Assembly: GCA_003313425.1 (NCBI GenBank)
Contig: NHZP01000039.1
Coordinates: 1 to 64,000, forward strand
DNA from: Pseudopyrenochaeta lycopersici
Taxonomy: Eukaryota; Ascomycota; Dothideomycetes; Pleosporales; Pseudopyrenochaetaceae
DNA length: 64,000 nt
Direction of reading: 5' to 3'
A program made the translations under genes and the position numbers. This document shows, one piece after another, positions 35,242-45,570 of the stretch (positions within the stretch are counted from its first letter, which is position 1; each line of letters begins with the position of its first letter). The notes under the pieces were generated by a model. It made no database searches. It was not told the DNA's origin and was given only the letters and a program-made list of their open reading frames with translations.

Positions 35242-36033
35242 CTACAACAACTGCCCCTTCTTCTGCAACGCCTGCAGCCTCTCCGGCGTAACAACACTCA
35301 ACGCCATTGTCCCTCCTATAACAATCCCCAAGAAAAGTACAAGCAACAAATGAATCGGCTCAACCCTACTTGCTGTCCGCGGTGCACTCGGCGCATACGG
35401 TCCGATCATCTTCTTCAACGGCGCCACCTTATTCTTCTGCGCAAACTCATAGCCACGCTTCATACCTGGTAATCCGTCGATACTGAGTTGCGATTTGAAC
35501 GCCCAATACTTATCCATAGATTCCTCTTCATTGCCATCGCGGTACTTGGCTTCCTTTTTGGCAAAGTGTTCATCGAGAATAGTCCTGTGGCCTTTGAACT
35601 CGTAGTAAGGTACACTGTATCCGCAAGACGTCGCACACTGATGAATATCCACCATGATAATACTCCTGCTCCCCGGGATAATCTTCACTTTATGCTCTTG
35701 CACAAAGGCATCGAATTCTGGGGTCCCGTTCTCGATCGGCCTCCCGTCACCCCACAGCCTCACAATCCTCGGCGGGCCCACAAACGCCATGAACATGACG
35801 CATATGCGGCCGTTGCCAGGCTCGTAGAGATGCGCATGGGTTTCCACTCCTGAGCCGGTGAGGTCCATGTACCAGAACGTCCGCTCGTCGATGATGCCGA
35901 ATTGCTGCCCGCCTTTAGGCGAGATGTTAATGTGCCCGTCGCCGGATAGAGGCGCCGTGCCAACCCATAGCATCTTCTGCTCCAGCATCCATGGTCGTAG
36001 CGAATTGGGTATCGTTTCGTAGAAGACGCCCAT
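35242..36033 (-). CDS. Pyridoxamine 5'-phosphate oxidase-like FMN-binding split-barrel protein with C-terminal membrane anchor
   Basis: This is a 263-residue single-exon protein. The N-terminal half has the split-barrel flavin fold: 'MLWVGTAPLSGDGHINISPK', 'FWYMDLTGSGVETHAHL', then 'NGRICVMFMAFVGPPRIVRL'. Such proteins bind FMN, but most fungal members have no proven substrate. Residues from about 226 to 246 ('HLLLVLFLGIVIGG...') form one hydrophobic segment followed by a short tail, so the protein is probably tail-anchored with the barrel in the cytosol. The start fits the family's usual MG-FYE opening. The tail anchor is the unusual part, since many relatives end soluble. True pyridoxamine phosphate oxidase activity is unlikely. 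Confidence 0.85.
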   Translation of the reverse strand: MGVFYETIPNSLRPWMLEQKMLWVGTAPLSGDGHINISPKGGQQFGIIDERTFWYMDLTGSGVETHAHLYEPGNGRICVMFMAFVGPPRIVRLWGDGRPIENGTPEFDAFVQEHKVKIIPGSRSIIMVDIHQCATSCGYSVPYYEFKGHRTILDEHFAKKEAKYRDGNEEESMDKYWAFKSQLSIDGLPGMKRGYEFAQKNKVAPLKKMIGPYAPSAPRTASRVEPIHLLLVLFLGIVIGGTMALSVVTPERLQALQKKGQLL

Positions 36034-36836
36034 CTTGATAGCGGGGATGCCGTGCGACGAACAGGTGAAACCGACGTAGAGACGCTAATAATGATATTCG
36101 GAAGCAAACAATCTTTCGTGATGCCGCTCCAAAAGGACTGGAAACAGCCGTTTCAGTAACTTTTATTCTTGATACCGAAGTACAAGTGTGCTGTGAATCA
36201 CACCGTTCAAATGATATCCTCCGTCTTTGCCAATATCCGCGGCCGGTATCGGAGCTTCGATCTGACGACAGCCAGCAGCCACAAAAGAACCGAGCAATAC
36301 GCTGCTACTGCATATGAATCACCAGCCTTCCTGGGTTGTCAAGTGATGAGTGAAATGTGTACATGTTTAGCAGTTTTCCGATAACGGGGTGCTCGTTAGT
36401 GTGGCGGGGTTTTGAGTAGGGGGACCGGGAAGGAGCCGAGGATGCGGCGTTGAGTGGTGTGATTGGCTGGTTGTAGAACAAGTGCCGGTTACGCTCGGAT
36501 GATGGTTTGTAAGGACAGTGGGATAGGAATATCTGGTAAATGGATACTACTCTACCGGGTAGTGCTAATTACAGTCTTGTTATCTTGGAGACAGTAAGTC
36601 AAATGTCACGTGGTCCAGCACTTTGGCACTTACATATTCAGACAAATGTGCTCTAATTAACGTCACGTTCCACGTCACGAGCCATCCTGCGTGGCGAGCG
36701 AAATCATCGGTATATTGTATTTTAAATAATTTCGATTTCGCCAACACATCTTGTTTTACTTGATTCTGTCTGAGTCCTGATGCGGAACCCAAGCAAGACA
36801 CAAGAAATAGGGAAATAAAGATAGGAAGAAACGTAC
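36034..36836. other. Intergenic region, no gene recognised
   Basis: Short spurious frames only (36169-36384 plus, 36580-36801 minus). The second follows the kinase stub on the same strand but shows no kinase motif. Confidence 0.55.
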
Positions 36837-37056
36837 CCTGTGCCGACGGCTAGCCATACAGTAGAGAAAGAACCGTCTCCGAGCTTTCGAATTACCTTGT
36901 ACTTGCAGTCACAAAACATACCTGCAAGATTGACTGGGTGGAAACCTCCAGGCCGATATTCCTCAGCCCACTCGCAAGCCGCACCCGTATCTTTGAATCT
37001 CAAGGCTGGAGATCTGGAGGGAGCTCGGGCGGGGGCGTTGCGGGAGGAGAGGCCAT
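36837..37056 (-). pseudogene. First-exon stub of an SRPK-like serine/threonine kinase
   Basis: A minus-strand frame gives 'EWAEEYRPGGFHPVNLAGMF' and then the glycine-rich ATP loop 'YKVIRKLGDGSFSTVWLAV'. Both are typical of the start of fungal SR-protein kinases. It ends at a good donor (GTACGT from 36836). Nothing downstream on the strand resembles the rest of a kinase (no VAIK, HRD or DFG region). An ATG at 37056 begins 'MASPPATPPPELPP' in a frame shifted by one base from the kinase frame; a single missing base near 37005 would join them. The stub probably results from truncation after duplication of a kinase gene. A long first intron reaching past this region is not supported. Confidence 0.6.
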
Positions 37057-37383
37057 CGTGATAGCAGTGAAAGAAGTAGAACAAGCAAGAACGCGCTGCA
37101 AGAGCGGCAGATGAGGCCGGCAAAAGCAGGCAAGTATACAATTGTGGTTAGCTATGGCAGTTTGCATGCGATCACAGGGACACATCAACTCAAACAGACC
37201 TTCCGAGCTCTTGGTAGACAGAAAATGGGCATTTGAGAGTAGCACGCACTAACTCTAAATGCCCACTTTCTTAGTTTACCAAAAGCTAAGGTTTCGCTGA
37301 CGTGGGGTCGGCGTAGTCTACGGTCCGTGCGGCATCGGCTGCTGTGTGACTGCCTGGGTACTCCGCAGCTCTGTGCGAGGATC

Positions 37384-37545
37384 TTATAAACTAACAGTAA
37401 GGCTAGTCTCTATGAATGCAAGGTTAGTTGTTCTCTAGGATAGAGTAAGGTACTGGAGGGATAGAGAGTTTAATACTATGATAGTAAGCGAGCACTTCTG
37501 TGAAGAATATTATGGAAGGAAAAACAATATATTACTATTACTGTG
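37384..37545 (+). repeat. Lightly mutated relic of the second gypsy LTR
   Basis: The order of short identical blocks (AAGGTTAGTT, TCTCTAGGAT, TTTAATACTA, GATAGTAAG, then a TATTACTATTACTRT run) follows the inner LTR at 19520-19735. This copy retains CA/TG where the other has TA. TA-rich repeat-like DNA continues to about 38000. It is a solo LTR or fragment. Confidence 0.65.
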
Positions 37546-38963
37546 TAGGAACTGAGGCCTCAGCCAACTTTTTCCTTTTAACGATAGCCTTGTGTGCATT
37601 AGAAGCAACCAAGCATCTCGTAATATTTAGATCAAGAGGTGCGAGGGGCGTAATGTGACAGACAAAGGCAGATAGGCGACAATGTACTAAATAATTAAAA
37701 GTCTAGCGAAGTAGGATTTACCAGTGCAACGTAGGTAATACTTGGTGAATTTAATAATGTCTAAAGAGACCCTATCAGTCTCCTTTTATACCCTGCTTTT
37801 TGCGAGCCACGCTATTTAAGCCTAGGCTAAGATACCCCTCGTAGCTAAGTTACTAAGTGCATCAGCACATTACTATTGTGAGGTTTCAGCCCTAGGCCAC
37901 TGCATCACTCAACTAACCTGCTAAAGGTACATTAACTGAATAATTGTTAATAGCTTAGGGTAGTATATATAGAGCTTAGGGCTAACCCTTACATGACGGG
38001 GGGCGGCTCGCGACGTGGGGATGTTACACAATTTCTACCAGCACATCACGTATAATTTCATCCTGCACTGTGTAATTCACATTCCCACAACTCTAAATTG
38101 CACCAAAATTGCAATAGTATATGACATTTGTAGATTGTATGCTAAGGCGTCCCCTGAAATCTTCTCAGTCTCCTACATCTGCAGGACGATCTCTGATGAA
38201 GTTCAAGGCGTAGGACAATTCATATCTATGCTCCATGTTGATATCTCATCAAGCGCGCCAATTATGATCCTCGTGAGATTAGGATTAGACCGTTTAGTAA
38301 TAAATCAGCAGATGTAAATTGAACGGTCTCCTCGCCTTCCGGGTCAGTTCTCACAGCGGAAAATCGCTTAGCAAATAAGACCACACAATGCAAAACCCTA
38401 GGAAAGAGTGAAAACAACTATGATAGTATATTTGAATACTTCTTCGGTATTGAAATTCAACTTACAGTTGCAGGATAATAACCATTCATATGACCGTTCC
38501 ACACAATAATACTGCCTTTCGGTACATGGGGCCTATTTGATAAACTGCTGAACAACGTAAATCAAGACGCAGATTCGTTGTTCTCGTCGACAATAGCAAT
38601 CGATTTATCGAGCGAGGATTTTAAAAGTCAAGTAGCATATGGACCGAACTTAGGAGTGCGAAGAGTTTATTTTGCGCGGCATTGGGGTGGCTTGACCAAG
38701 TCTAAGTCGCAACATCTGTCTTTAAGCCTAGAGTAAGGCGTATCGAGTCCCTATAAGATGGCACAATGAAATGAATACGGATTGGTGATGAAGATGGAGT
38801 CATGCAGACAGCGAGCGTTCTCAATATAGTTGCCGAAGGGTCAACAATGTTGAAATCTTAGGTGCGGAGCCTACCGTTGAGAACATTCTGGAGCGCGAGA
38901 CTGGCGGAACCAAAGGATTTGTTAGATGATATTCTAGGGGCCTGGAGTGTTTTGAAGGTTTGA
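37546..38963. other. Repeat-like then single-copy intergenic DNA
   Basis: 37550-38000 is TA-rich and resembles degraded LTR sequence. From 38000 on it looks ordinary. A 100-codon plus frame at 38015-38317 has no recognisable feature and I do not support it as a gene. Confidence 0.5.
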
Positions 38964-39817
38964 CTAAATAAGCATAATGCTCTCCGGTCTACTTTGCGAT
39001 GTGTTCCTCCCCTTCTTCTTTCCCGTATGTCGCCTCCTCAGGTATATTCCAACAGCAATTGTAATGAACAAACATATTAAGGGTACCACGATCTGTATGA
39101 TATCTGATCTGCTTAAACCAGACTTGGAATTTGTAGCAGGCGGCGGGACGCTCTGAGACGAGGTAGATGGGACAGATTCGGAGGGGCGAAAAGAGCCAGA
39201 ACGCTCAGAAATAGTCATTGTGCTCGGCAACGGGCTTTGGCTAGGAGGGTCGACCGCACCTAGCCATGCCGTCAGATCCAGGGTTGGAACTCGATGGTGG
39301 AGAAGGCGAATGCAAGGCCAGCTACCACAAGGTAGATGTTGGAAATTGGAAGCTTCGTACCTGGAGCTGATGAAGATACCACAACGACAGTTGGCGCGGA
39401 CGTGAAGAGAGTGACCGTGACAGGTCCAACGGGTTTTGGGACCGACCCGGCAGTAGGTGTGACCAATACGGTAGCTGGTCCTGAGAATTTGCAATACCTA
39501 TCATACACAGATACTCCGATGGCATAGTCCTGCCCGTCCGTGCAAGTTTTGAAGTATGTCTGTACACAAGATTCGAGGTATGACGATACATACGGTCGAA
39601 CGTTGTCTTTGCAGAGACAAGTATCTGAGTCCGCGCAACCAATAGCTCTCCAGAGACCATCGCCTCCGTATCCGCCCACGCACTCTCGAACGCAATTTCG
39701 CTGGTTTTGCAGGTCGCGATCATTGCCGATGGAGATTTCTTGCGCTATCGAATAAGGGACGAAGAACGTCGCGAAAAAGAAGATGAGAACGTCGAATGAC
39801 CCGTACCACCGGCTCAT
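38964..39817 (-). CDS. Secreted or membrane-anchored CFEM-like cysteine-rich protein
   Basis: This is a surface protein of 250 residues. Exon 1 spans 39361-39817 and exon 2 spans 38964-39259, separated by a 101-nt intron that joins 'SSSAPG' to 'AVDPPSQ' in frame. Residues 1-25 ('IFFFATFFVPYSIAQ') are a signal peptide. The ectodomain has eight cysteines in CFEM-like order: 'CVREC', 'GC', 'DTCLC', 'ESC', 'TCTDG' and 'YC'. A Ser/Thr/Pro-rich stalk follows. One transmembrane helix ('IIQIVVPLICLFITIAVGIY') and a basic cytosolic tail ('RRRHTGKKKGR') complete the protein. CFEM proteins act in haem uptake, adhesion or host interaction; which applies here is unknown. Anchoring by a helix rather than GPI is the notable variation. 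Confidence 0.8.
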
Positions 39818-41550
39818 ATTTATGCTATACAGATAATATCTGTTGAATGCAGCGATTTAATTAGAAAATTATACTGACAAAATCCCGTGTTGACTTCAGA
39901 GGTACGTAATGGCGTGGTCCACAACGACTGCGATTGTTGTTAAACAACAGAGTAGTAGAAGAATTGCAAGTCACGAAAAATTGGGCACGAGGTTGGAGGC
40001 CGGCCAAATGTTTATGTTCCTCTCGAGGCTGAGGCAAGGCGTTATCGAAGGTTGATGCAAGTGGTACTTGGAAGCGAACGTCCTCAGCTGAGCAACCAGC
40101 CACTCGCGACTTCACAGAGCGTCACCGAATAGGAATGTGTCCGCACAACGCCTTGAAGTTAGTTTCGAGAGCGCCCACCGTTTACGGCGAAGTACCGCCT
40201 TGACAAACAAGGCCTATATCAGCCTTCCGTCGCCATATCAACGGTTTGCACTGTTGTCCTTCCAGATACCGCTCGTAGGACTCCACCGCGCCCGTCCATG
40301 CGTATTTCAGTTCAAGAATGCCATAGAAGCATTATGATACTTCATTCCCATTCGGAAACGATGAGAGCGTCTTCGATCACAGCGTTTCTGTGTCGACGTG
40401 AAGACTGGCTCGAGACATCCTTGCGTATTCTAGGTGGGCTATTGGTCACAACGGCCCGATTGCACCAGGCTGAGCGCACCGCGTCGATTGAAATGTAATG
40501 GAATTGTGTGATGGGTGACTTGATGATACCAAGGCGCGGGTTGCCTTGCTTGGTCAAAAGTGCAAAGGCAGAAACATGATGCTTCGCCTACTTCTAAGCA
40601 TATGCATTGGCCGTCATAATTATATCAAGAAGCGAGATATAAAGTGTTGAACTCACACTATTCAGAGATCTTGAGTATCAAAGACTATAGCGGATGGATT
40701 ACTTTTGTGGCCTTTTCTCGGTAGCTTTCGTTCGTGAAGAACCTACTCTAAGCTGACATAGAGAACCTGACACAGAAGTTTAAATAATGAAGAAGACTCA
40801 AATGAAAAAATTATACAAGGTGATTCAAAGCTTAATTCAAGGTGGAGATCGAAATCATTGCAACCGTGAAAAAAGTGGTTTGTTAATCGCTGATATCGCG
40901 TTTGAATTCAAACTTCTGGAGATAGACTAATAATTTAGCCTTAAACATACATAGCAATAGCAACTTATAACAGATAACTGTGCAGTATATATATTATGAC
41001 CCATTTTGCTGTTATGGAATTAAGATTATGACCTAGCGCTGACATTACTGATGTTCCAGTGATCTTGAAGTACCTTACACGTGGTATATGAAGCCTGTTA
41101 GAGAGGCATTGATTCGCTCAGTGATAACAAAAGATTGTTCTACCCTTCGATAGGCACATACCAGCAAAAATTTTATTTCTAGATGAAGGTTGTGTTAGAG
41201 TGTTCACGCGGTTGCGTTATCTTTGGTTCTCAGCTAGTGCTTTGCTCATCGACGTACTGTTCTCTAATCTTCGACCCACAAAAAGACTATCTCCATTATG
41301 GATAATCTTCGCATCTTAATACACAATGTCTGACTTGAACATAGTGGAATCGCTTACACAATGGCCCTTTAGATACACCATGATATTCTATCAACGTACA
41401 ATGTGAACAAGTGAAAATTACTATAATAGCTCGAATTGACTCCCTAAGCCTCTCCAAAGAACCTCATAACTACCAGTAAAACCTTACAATCCAGAATTCA
41501 ACAGATCAACTGAAAAATAAGCATATTCTATCATTAAAGAGAGGCCAAGT
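39818..41550. other. Intergenic region, no gene recognised
   Basis: Overlapping short frames lie near 39861-40557 on both strands without domains. From 40560 to 41550 the DNA is AT-rich and featureless. It must contain the promoters of the CFEM-like gene and of the exonuclease gene. Confidence 0.55.
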
Positions 41551-42675
41551 ATGTATTTTCGATCGCCAACGCTCCTCCCATTGCAGTTGAAGAAATGCAT
41601 TGAGACAGGAAAATTCCAAGGCCTAAAGCAATTAACCATCTTGAAACATTGGCTTCGCCTTGAGGAAATCCCTTTCTCACATGTTGCTGCGACCCATGCT
41701 CTCCGCGATGCTATCATTGTCGGCTTGGACGCCGAGTGGTACGAGCATAATCCAGAGTACGTTACGGAGCTTGGTGTTTCTATTCTAGACCCCTGTTTCA
41801 TTAAAGGCTGGAAGATGCCTTGGGAAGTGCTCAACAAATTAGTCAATCACCACGTTCGCATCAAGACTAACGCACATTTGGTAAATTCCGAACTTTGTCC
41901 TGGATATCCAGAGCAATTTCAGTTTGGAAAAACTACCTTTGTTGACGTCGAAGAGGCAAAGAAGATGCTTCGACATTCCTTTCTCCGCTTTGACTACCGT
42001 GGGCAACTGCGTCCAGTCATTTTCATAGGCCATGCAGTGGAAAATGATGCGAAGATGATCAAAGAGCGATTCGGAGTTGATCTCGAGGCGCTCGGGGTCA
42101 TTGTCGCGACTATTGATACACAGACCCTGGCGATTGAAGCTGGCCTTGTGACTAGAGACCGGAAAATCAGGCTATGTGATTTATTGGGCAAGTTCAATAT
42201 CACTGAGAAATATCTTCACAATGCGGGTAACGACATTGTGTGTACAATAATTGCTGCGCTGCTGATGGGACATGCTAAACCATGCGATAGGGAATCAAAA
42301 GCCTATACGGAGTTTAAGAAGCTTTCCCAGATCAAAAACAAGACTATCTATGGCATTTCAGTGTTCTGCACAAAATGCGACTCTACCGAACATGCAGCTG
42401 CGAATTGCCATGTCATCCGCCATTGTGAACGCTGCGCGAACTATGATCCTTACAGTCAGATCGCACATACGCATGCAACAGAGAAGTGTCTCGAATCATT
42501 CATAGATGCTACAATAATTTCCTCAGCTTTGCTACCTGAACAAAGGCCAAGGCTACTGAATGTGTGCCCATGCGAGTACTGTATCGAATCAACAGACCCG
42601 CGCCGAAACAATATTAATTATGCATATGGTCACAAGATGGAAGAATGTGTTTGGACTCATTTTCAAAGCACATAA
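41551..42675 (+). CDS. Gfd2/YDR514C-like DEDDh 3'-5' exonuclease-domain protein
   Basis: This intronless protein of 374 residues belongs to the RNase H-fold DEDD nuclease superfamily. Exo I residues are D60 and E62 in 'GLDAEWYEH', Exo II D166 in 'FIGHAVENDAKMI', and Exo III H223 and D228 in 'HNAGND', so all catalytic positions of the DEDDh class are present. 'ELGVSILD' and 'TIDTQTLA' fit Gfd2-like proteins, which in yeast are linked to mRNA export. The C-terminal 100 residues are unusually rich in Cys/His ('FCTKCDSTEHAAANC', 'HCERC', 'CPCEYC') and probably bind zinc, perhaps for nucleic-acid recognition. An active nuclease acting on RNA or DNA is likely; the substrate is unknown. A long open frame without introns is normal for this family. 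Confidence 0.85.
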   Translation: MYFRSPTLLPLQLKKCIETGKFQGLKQLTILKHWLRLEEIPFSHVAATHALRDAIIVGLDAEWYEHNPEYVTELGVSILDPCFIKGWKMPWEVLNKLVNHHVRIKTNAHLVNSELCPGYPEQFQFGKTTFVDVEEAKKMLRHSFLRFDYRGQLRPVIFIGHAVENDAKMIKERFGVDLEALGVIVATIDTQTLAIEAGLVTRDRKIRLCDLLGKFNITEKYLHNAGNDIVCTIIAALLMGHAKPCDRESKAYTEFKKLSQIKNKTIYGISVFCTKCDSTEHAAANCHVIRHCERCANYDPYSQIAHTHATEKCLESFIDATIISSALLPEQRPRLLNVCPCEYCIESTDPRRNNINYAYGHKMEECVWTHFQST

Positions 42676-43083
42676 CTGGAATTATTACAATATTGACGAG
42701 CGTGGATGCTGAGTTAACTGCTAAATAGTACGTTCCTAGCCATATGATAATGAATGATAAAGATTCGAACATTCCAAAATCTGACATTTGATGATGAAAA
42801 GAAGCAGTCGTAGCGTACGCTGTAGCTATGGCGGCTGTAATTGGCTCCAGTCATCATATGATTTAAAAGCTAAACTGAAATAGAGCGGCCAAAGGCCAGC
42901 TCGATACCAAGATACTTGCGGCGTAGATGCGTCTGATGGGTTAGTGCTGCATGCTTGGCCGATTGGTCAACAGCCACTACTCCACCCAATGCGCCGCGAC
43001 ACAAGGAGAACAATAACGTGTCTCCTCGAAATAGTCTCCAATTCACCTTTCCCAACCTGCCCACGACTCAAATAGATACAGAA
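42676..43083. other. Intergenic spacer and presumed promoter
   Basis: AT-rich DNA lies between two plus-strand genes. The frame open from 42955 has no ATG before 43084. No feature is seen. Confidence 0.5.
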
Positions 43084-43898
43084 ATGAGGTCCTGGCTCAA
43101 ATTTTATATAATCATTTTCTGCTTCTCCTTGTACGTCGCGCGTTTTGCCTCGAGTTTCTCCTGGAGCATCAGGAATCTCTTTCAACCACATAATAGCCAA
43201 CCTGAAATGAAAGGATCGCGACTAGAAGAGAACTACAAACGCATCTCTCATCAGGCTGCATCTGATCCACATCAGGACGTCCGCCTCGACGAGCAACCTT
43301 GGTTTGACATGAACGGTACACTTTTATTCTACGGTGCCTGGCGAGCTAAGCCTGGAAAAGCATCTCCAGAGCCAACAGCCCGATTGACGATATCAAGGCA
43401 CAAGGCACGGGTAGCCTGCTGGCCGAGCTCAGGCGGAATTTGGATCAAGCATGCCGACCTTGTCGACTTGGACTTTCTAGGCCTCGACCGCTTTGCAGAT
43501 ACGCCTCAACAATTCAATAAAACAGGGGAAGACGAGTTCTGCAAAAGGCTCAAGATGATTGGTGCTGAATGGTGGAGGCTGCCCGCACCTTTCGAAGAAA
43601 GGGAACACTTGGGGGAAAGCAGTTTGCGTGTGATACGATTGAGGATTGCTTCGAGCCTGATTTCAAGAACCGCTACTTAATCGCCTGGCCAGAGACCGAG
43701 GAATTTGCTTGCTTTATCTCTATTTCACGAGCTAAGGAACAAACTGAGGCCAAATGGGTCAAGTACTATAACTCAATAACGATGCAAGAGCGTTGCGACG
43801 GCATCATGGCTCTCGAGGGAAGGACACTTCGCTGTGAGAACAGCTGTACAGATTTTGACAATCTGGATTATCGGATTCCTGAATTTTGCGTTGACTAG
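43084..43898 (+). CDS. Unknown fungal membrane-anchored protein, one frame break
   Basis: I do not recognise this family by name. The first ATG opens 'MRSWLKFYIIIFCFSLYVAR', a signal anchor or signal peptide. A polar domain of about 230 residues follows, with aromatic-rich blocks ('FYGAWRAKPGKASPEPTARL', 'GAEWWRLPAPFEERE') and late cysteines ('ERCDGI', 'LRCENSC'). Near 43610 the frame must shift by one base inside a GGGGG run to continue as 'DTIEDCFEPDFKNRYLIAWP' and 'FACFISISRA'. One extra G gives 271 residues. Either the base is missing from the assembly or the gene is freshly broken. An intron is possible (AG at 43619) but would delete the conserved-looking 'EWWRLP' block and has no branch motif. 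It is likely extracytoplasmic; the function is unknown. Confidence 0.6.
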
Positions 43899-45570
43899 AA
43901 TTAATCGACTGCTTGGTGGTTCGGGGCACTCATTCTAAACAGGCGGGTTATCATAATCCTTTTTATGGGCGTAAAGATACAGATGCAGGAAATGGAAAAC
44001 ATCCAAGGAACAGGACAGTGGTACATTAAGATTTTTTTTTTTGAAAAAATCTCTCTGACCAAGCTCACATCTTGTATTTGGATTATTTGCGAAGCCTGAG
44101 TTTACGACCCCTTGTGACCTAACAAGTCCGGAGACAGGGCACAAAAAATCTTGCAAAGCTAATTTTTCAATGCGCCATCAAAGGTATTTTATTAGGTTGG
44201 TACCTGGTGAGTAAGGTAGCGAGGTAATAGCGGGAGTACTTCTCTCAGTTTCTTAATGTATAAAAGCGGGCGTTGCCCTGTATGAGGAGATGCGAGCCCT
44301 ACTGGAGGGACAAGAGGCCTTAGAATTAGGTCTTACTATAATTTTAAGTAGGATGACTACCTCGTTGAGTACTATAATTACATAGTATCAGACCATAAGC
44401 TTGAAAGCAAATTCAGCATCACAGGCTACGCGACCGTAATAAATCAAAGATACGTTCCAGAGCTAATATCAGGTGACATGAGTAGCAAACTTAGCATTTC
44501 AGCTTTGACAAGAGCACAATTGGGCATCGACATTTACGTTTGGTTCAACTGTGGGCGCTACATCTGGGATACTTAGTTAAAGCATTGACCAGTGCACCCG
44601 AAGAGCCTTTTGCGAGCTTTGGAGTGGCGTTCTATGTTCTTAGTGCATAAATTAGTGTTCTTGAAATTAACAATCTCCCGAATATGGCGATGGATGTATT
44701 GAGCGGGCCAATAATCCGTGGAGCGGATTTGCTGAAATGAACTTCACTGAATTTGTAGGGAAACGCTTCAAAGTCAATCACAGTTTCCTCAGGTTTCTCT
44801 TAAGAACTCTATATTTGATACATCAATGACATCTCACCCTTAGCGCTGAATACCGGCGCTGACTGCTGAATGAATAGTAGGGGTCGGGGACTACATGTCC
44901 GGTGAGCCTGCCAAGTATTCTTTGGGCTGTTTGAACGGTGAGCCATAATACCTCTTCGACGCCCAAGGCTACCCAAAATCATGTCATAAAGGTCAAAGGC
45001 GTGACAACATGCACTTAAAGTTAAAGGTTTTAGAAGAACTGTAGCCGTGAAGTTCATGGGGAAGTATGGCAATTGGGGAAGTTTATTAGACTCTGCAGCT
45101 GTGCAAGACTGGTACGATTTTATGAATGAGCGATAATATAAAGACTATGATGAAGATAGCAGGTCGGAGCTGGGATGTAGATGCGTTTGCAAACTCGAAC
45201 CTAACAGCGAATGAATTTAAATGTAGTTGCAGCACCTGGTATCTCTCATATGCATTGGCTTATCGTTGAAAGGATTTCTCCTTCATGGACGACCAGTAAG
45301 CGCCTCGTCATCCGACATGCGGCCACCACAACTTACCTAAGCCGCCCCGCTACCCCGCAACAGCAAAATCTCAATTGCCACGATCAATGTTGATAAAACT
45401 TACTAGTTGCAGACCATCTTTTTGATAAACAGGAGGTGATCTGCAACTTCTAGAATCATCTGTTTAGATTTTAGTATTGCCCAATAAGCGAGCGTACTTG
45501 TTATCTTCCGTTCAAAGGGCTCTGGCGGGAGGCTACGATAAGTCACTACAATTGTACACAATCCCATATC
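43899..45570. other. Intergenic region, no gene recognised
   Basis: Short spurious frames only. An isolated TATAAAA near 44258 has no gene behind it. The stretch from 44160 to 44600 is AT-rich and may be an old repeat. The upstream region of the TPR-ankyrin-TIR-like gene starts by about 45400. Confidence 0.5.

Noticed and set aside
38015..38317. 100-codon plus-strand frame
   Set aside because: AT-rich, no recognised motif, adjacent to degraded repeat sequence.
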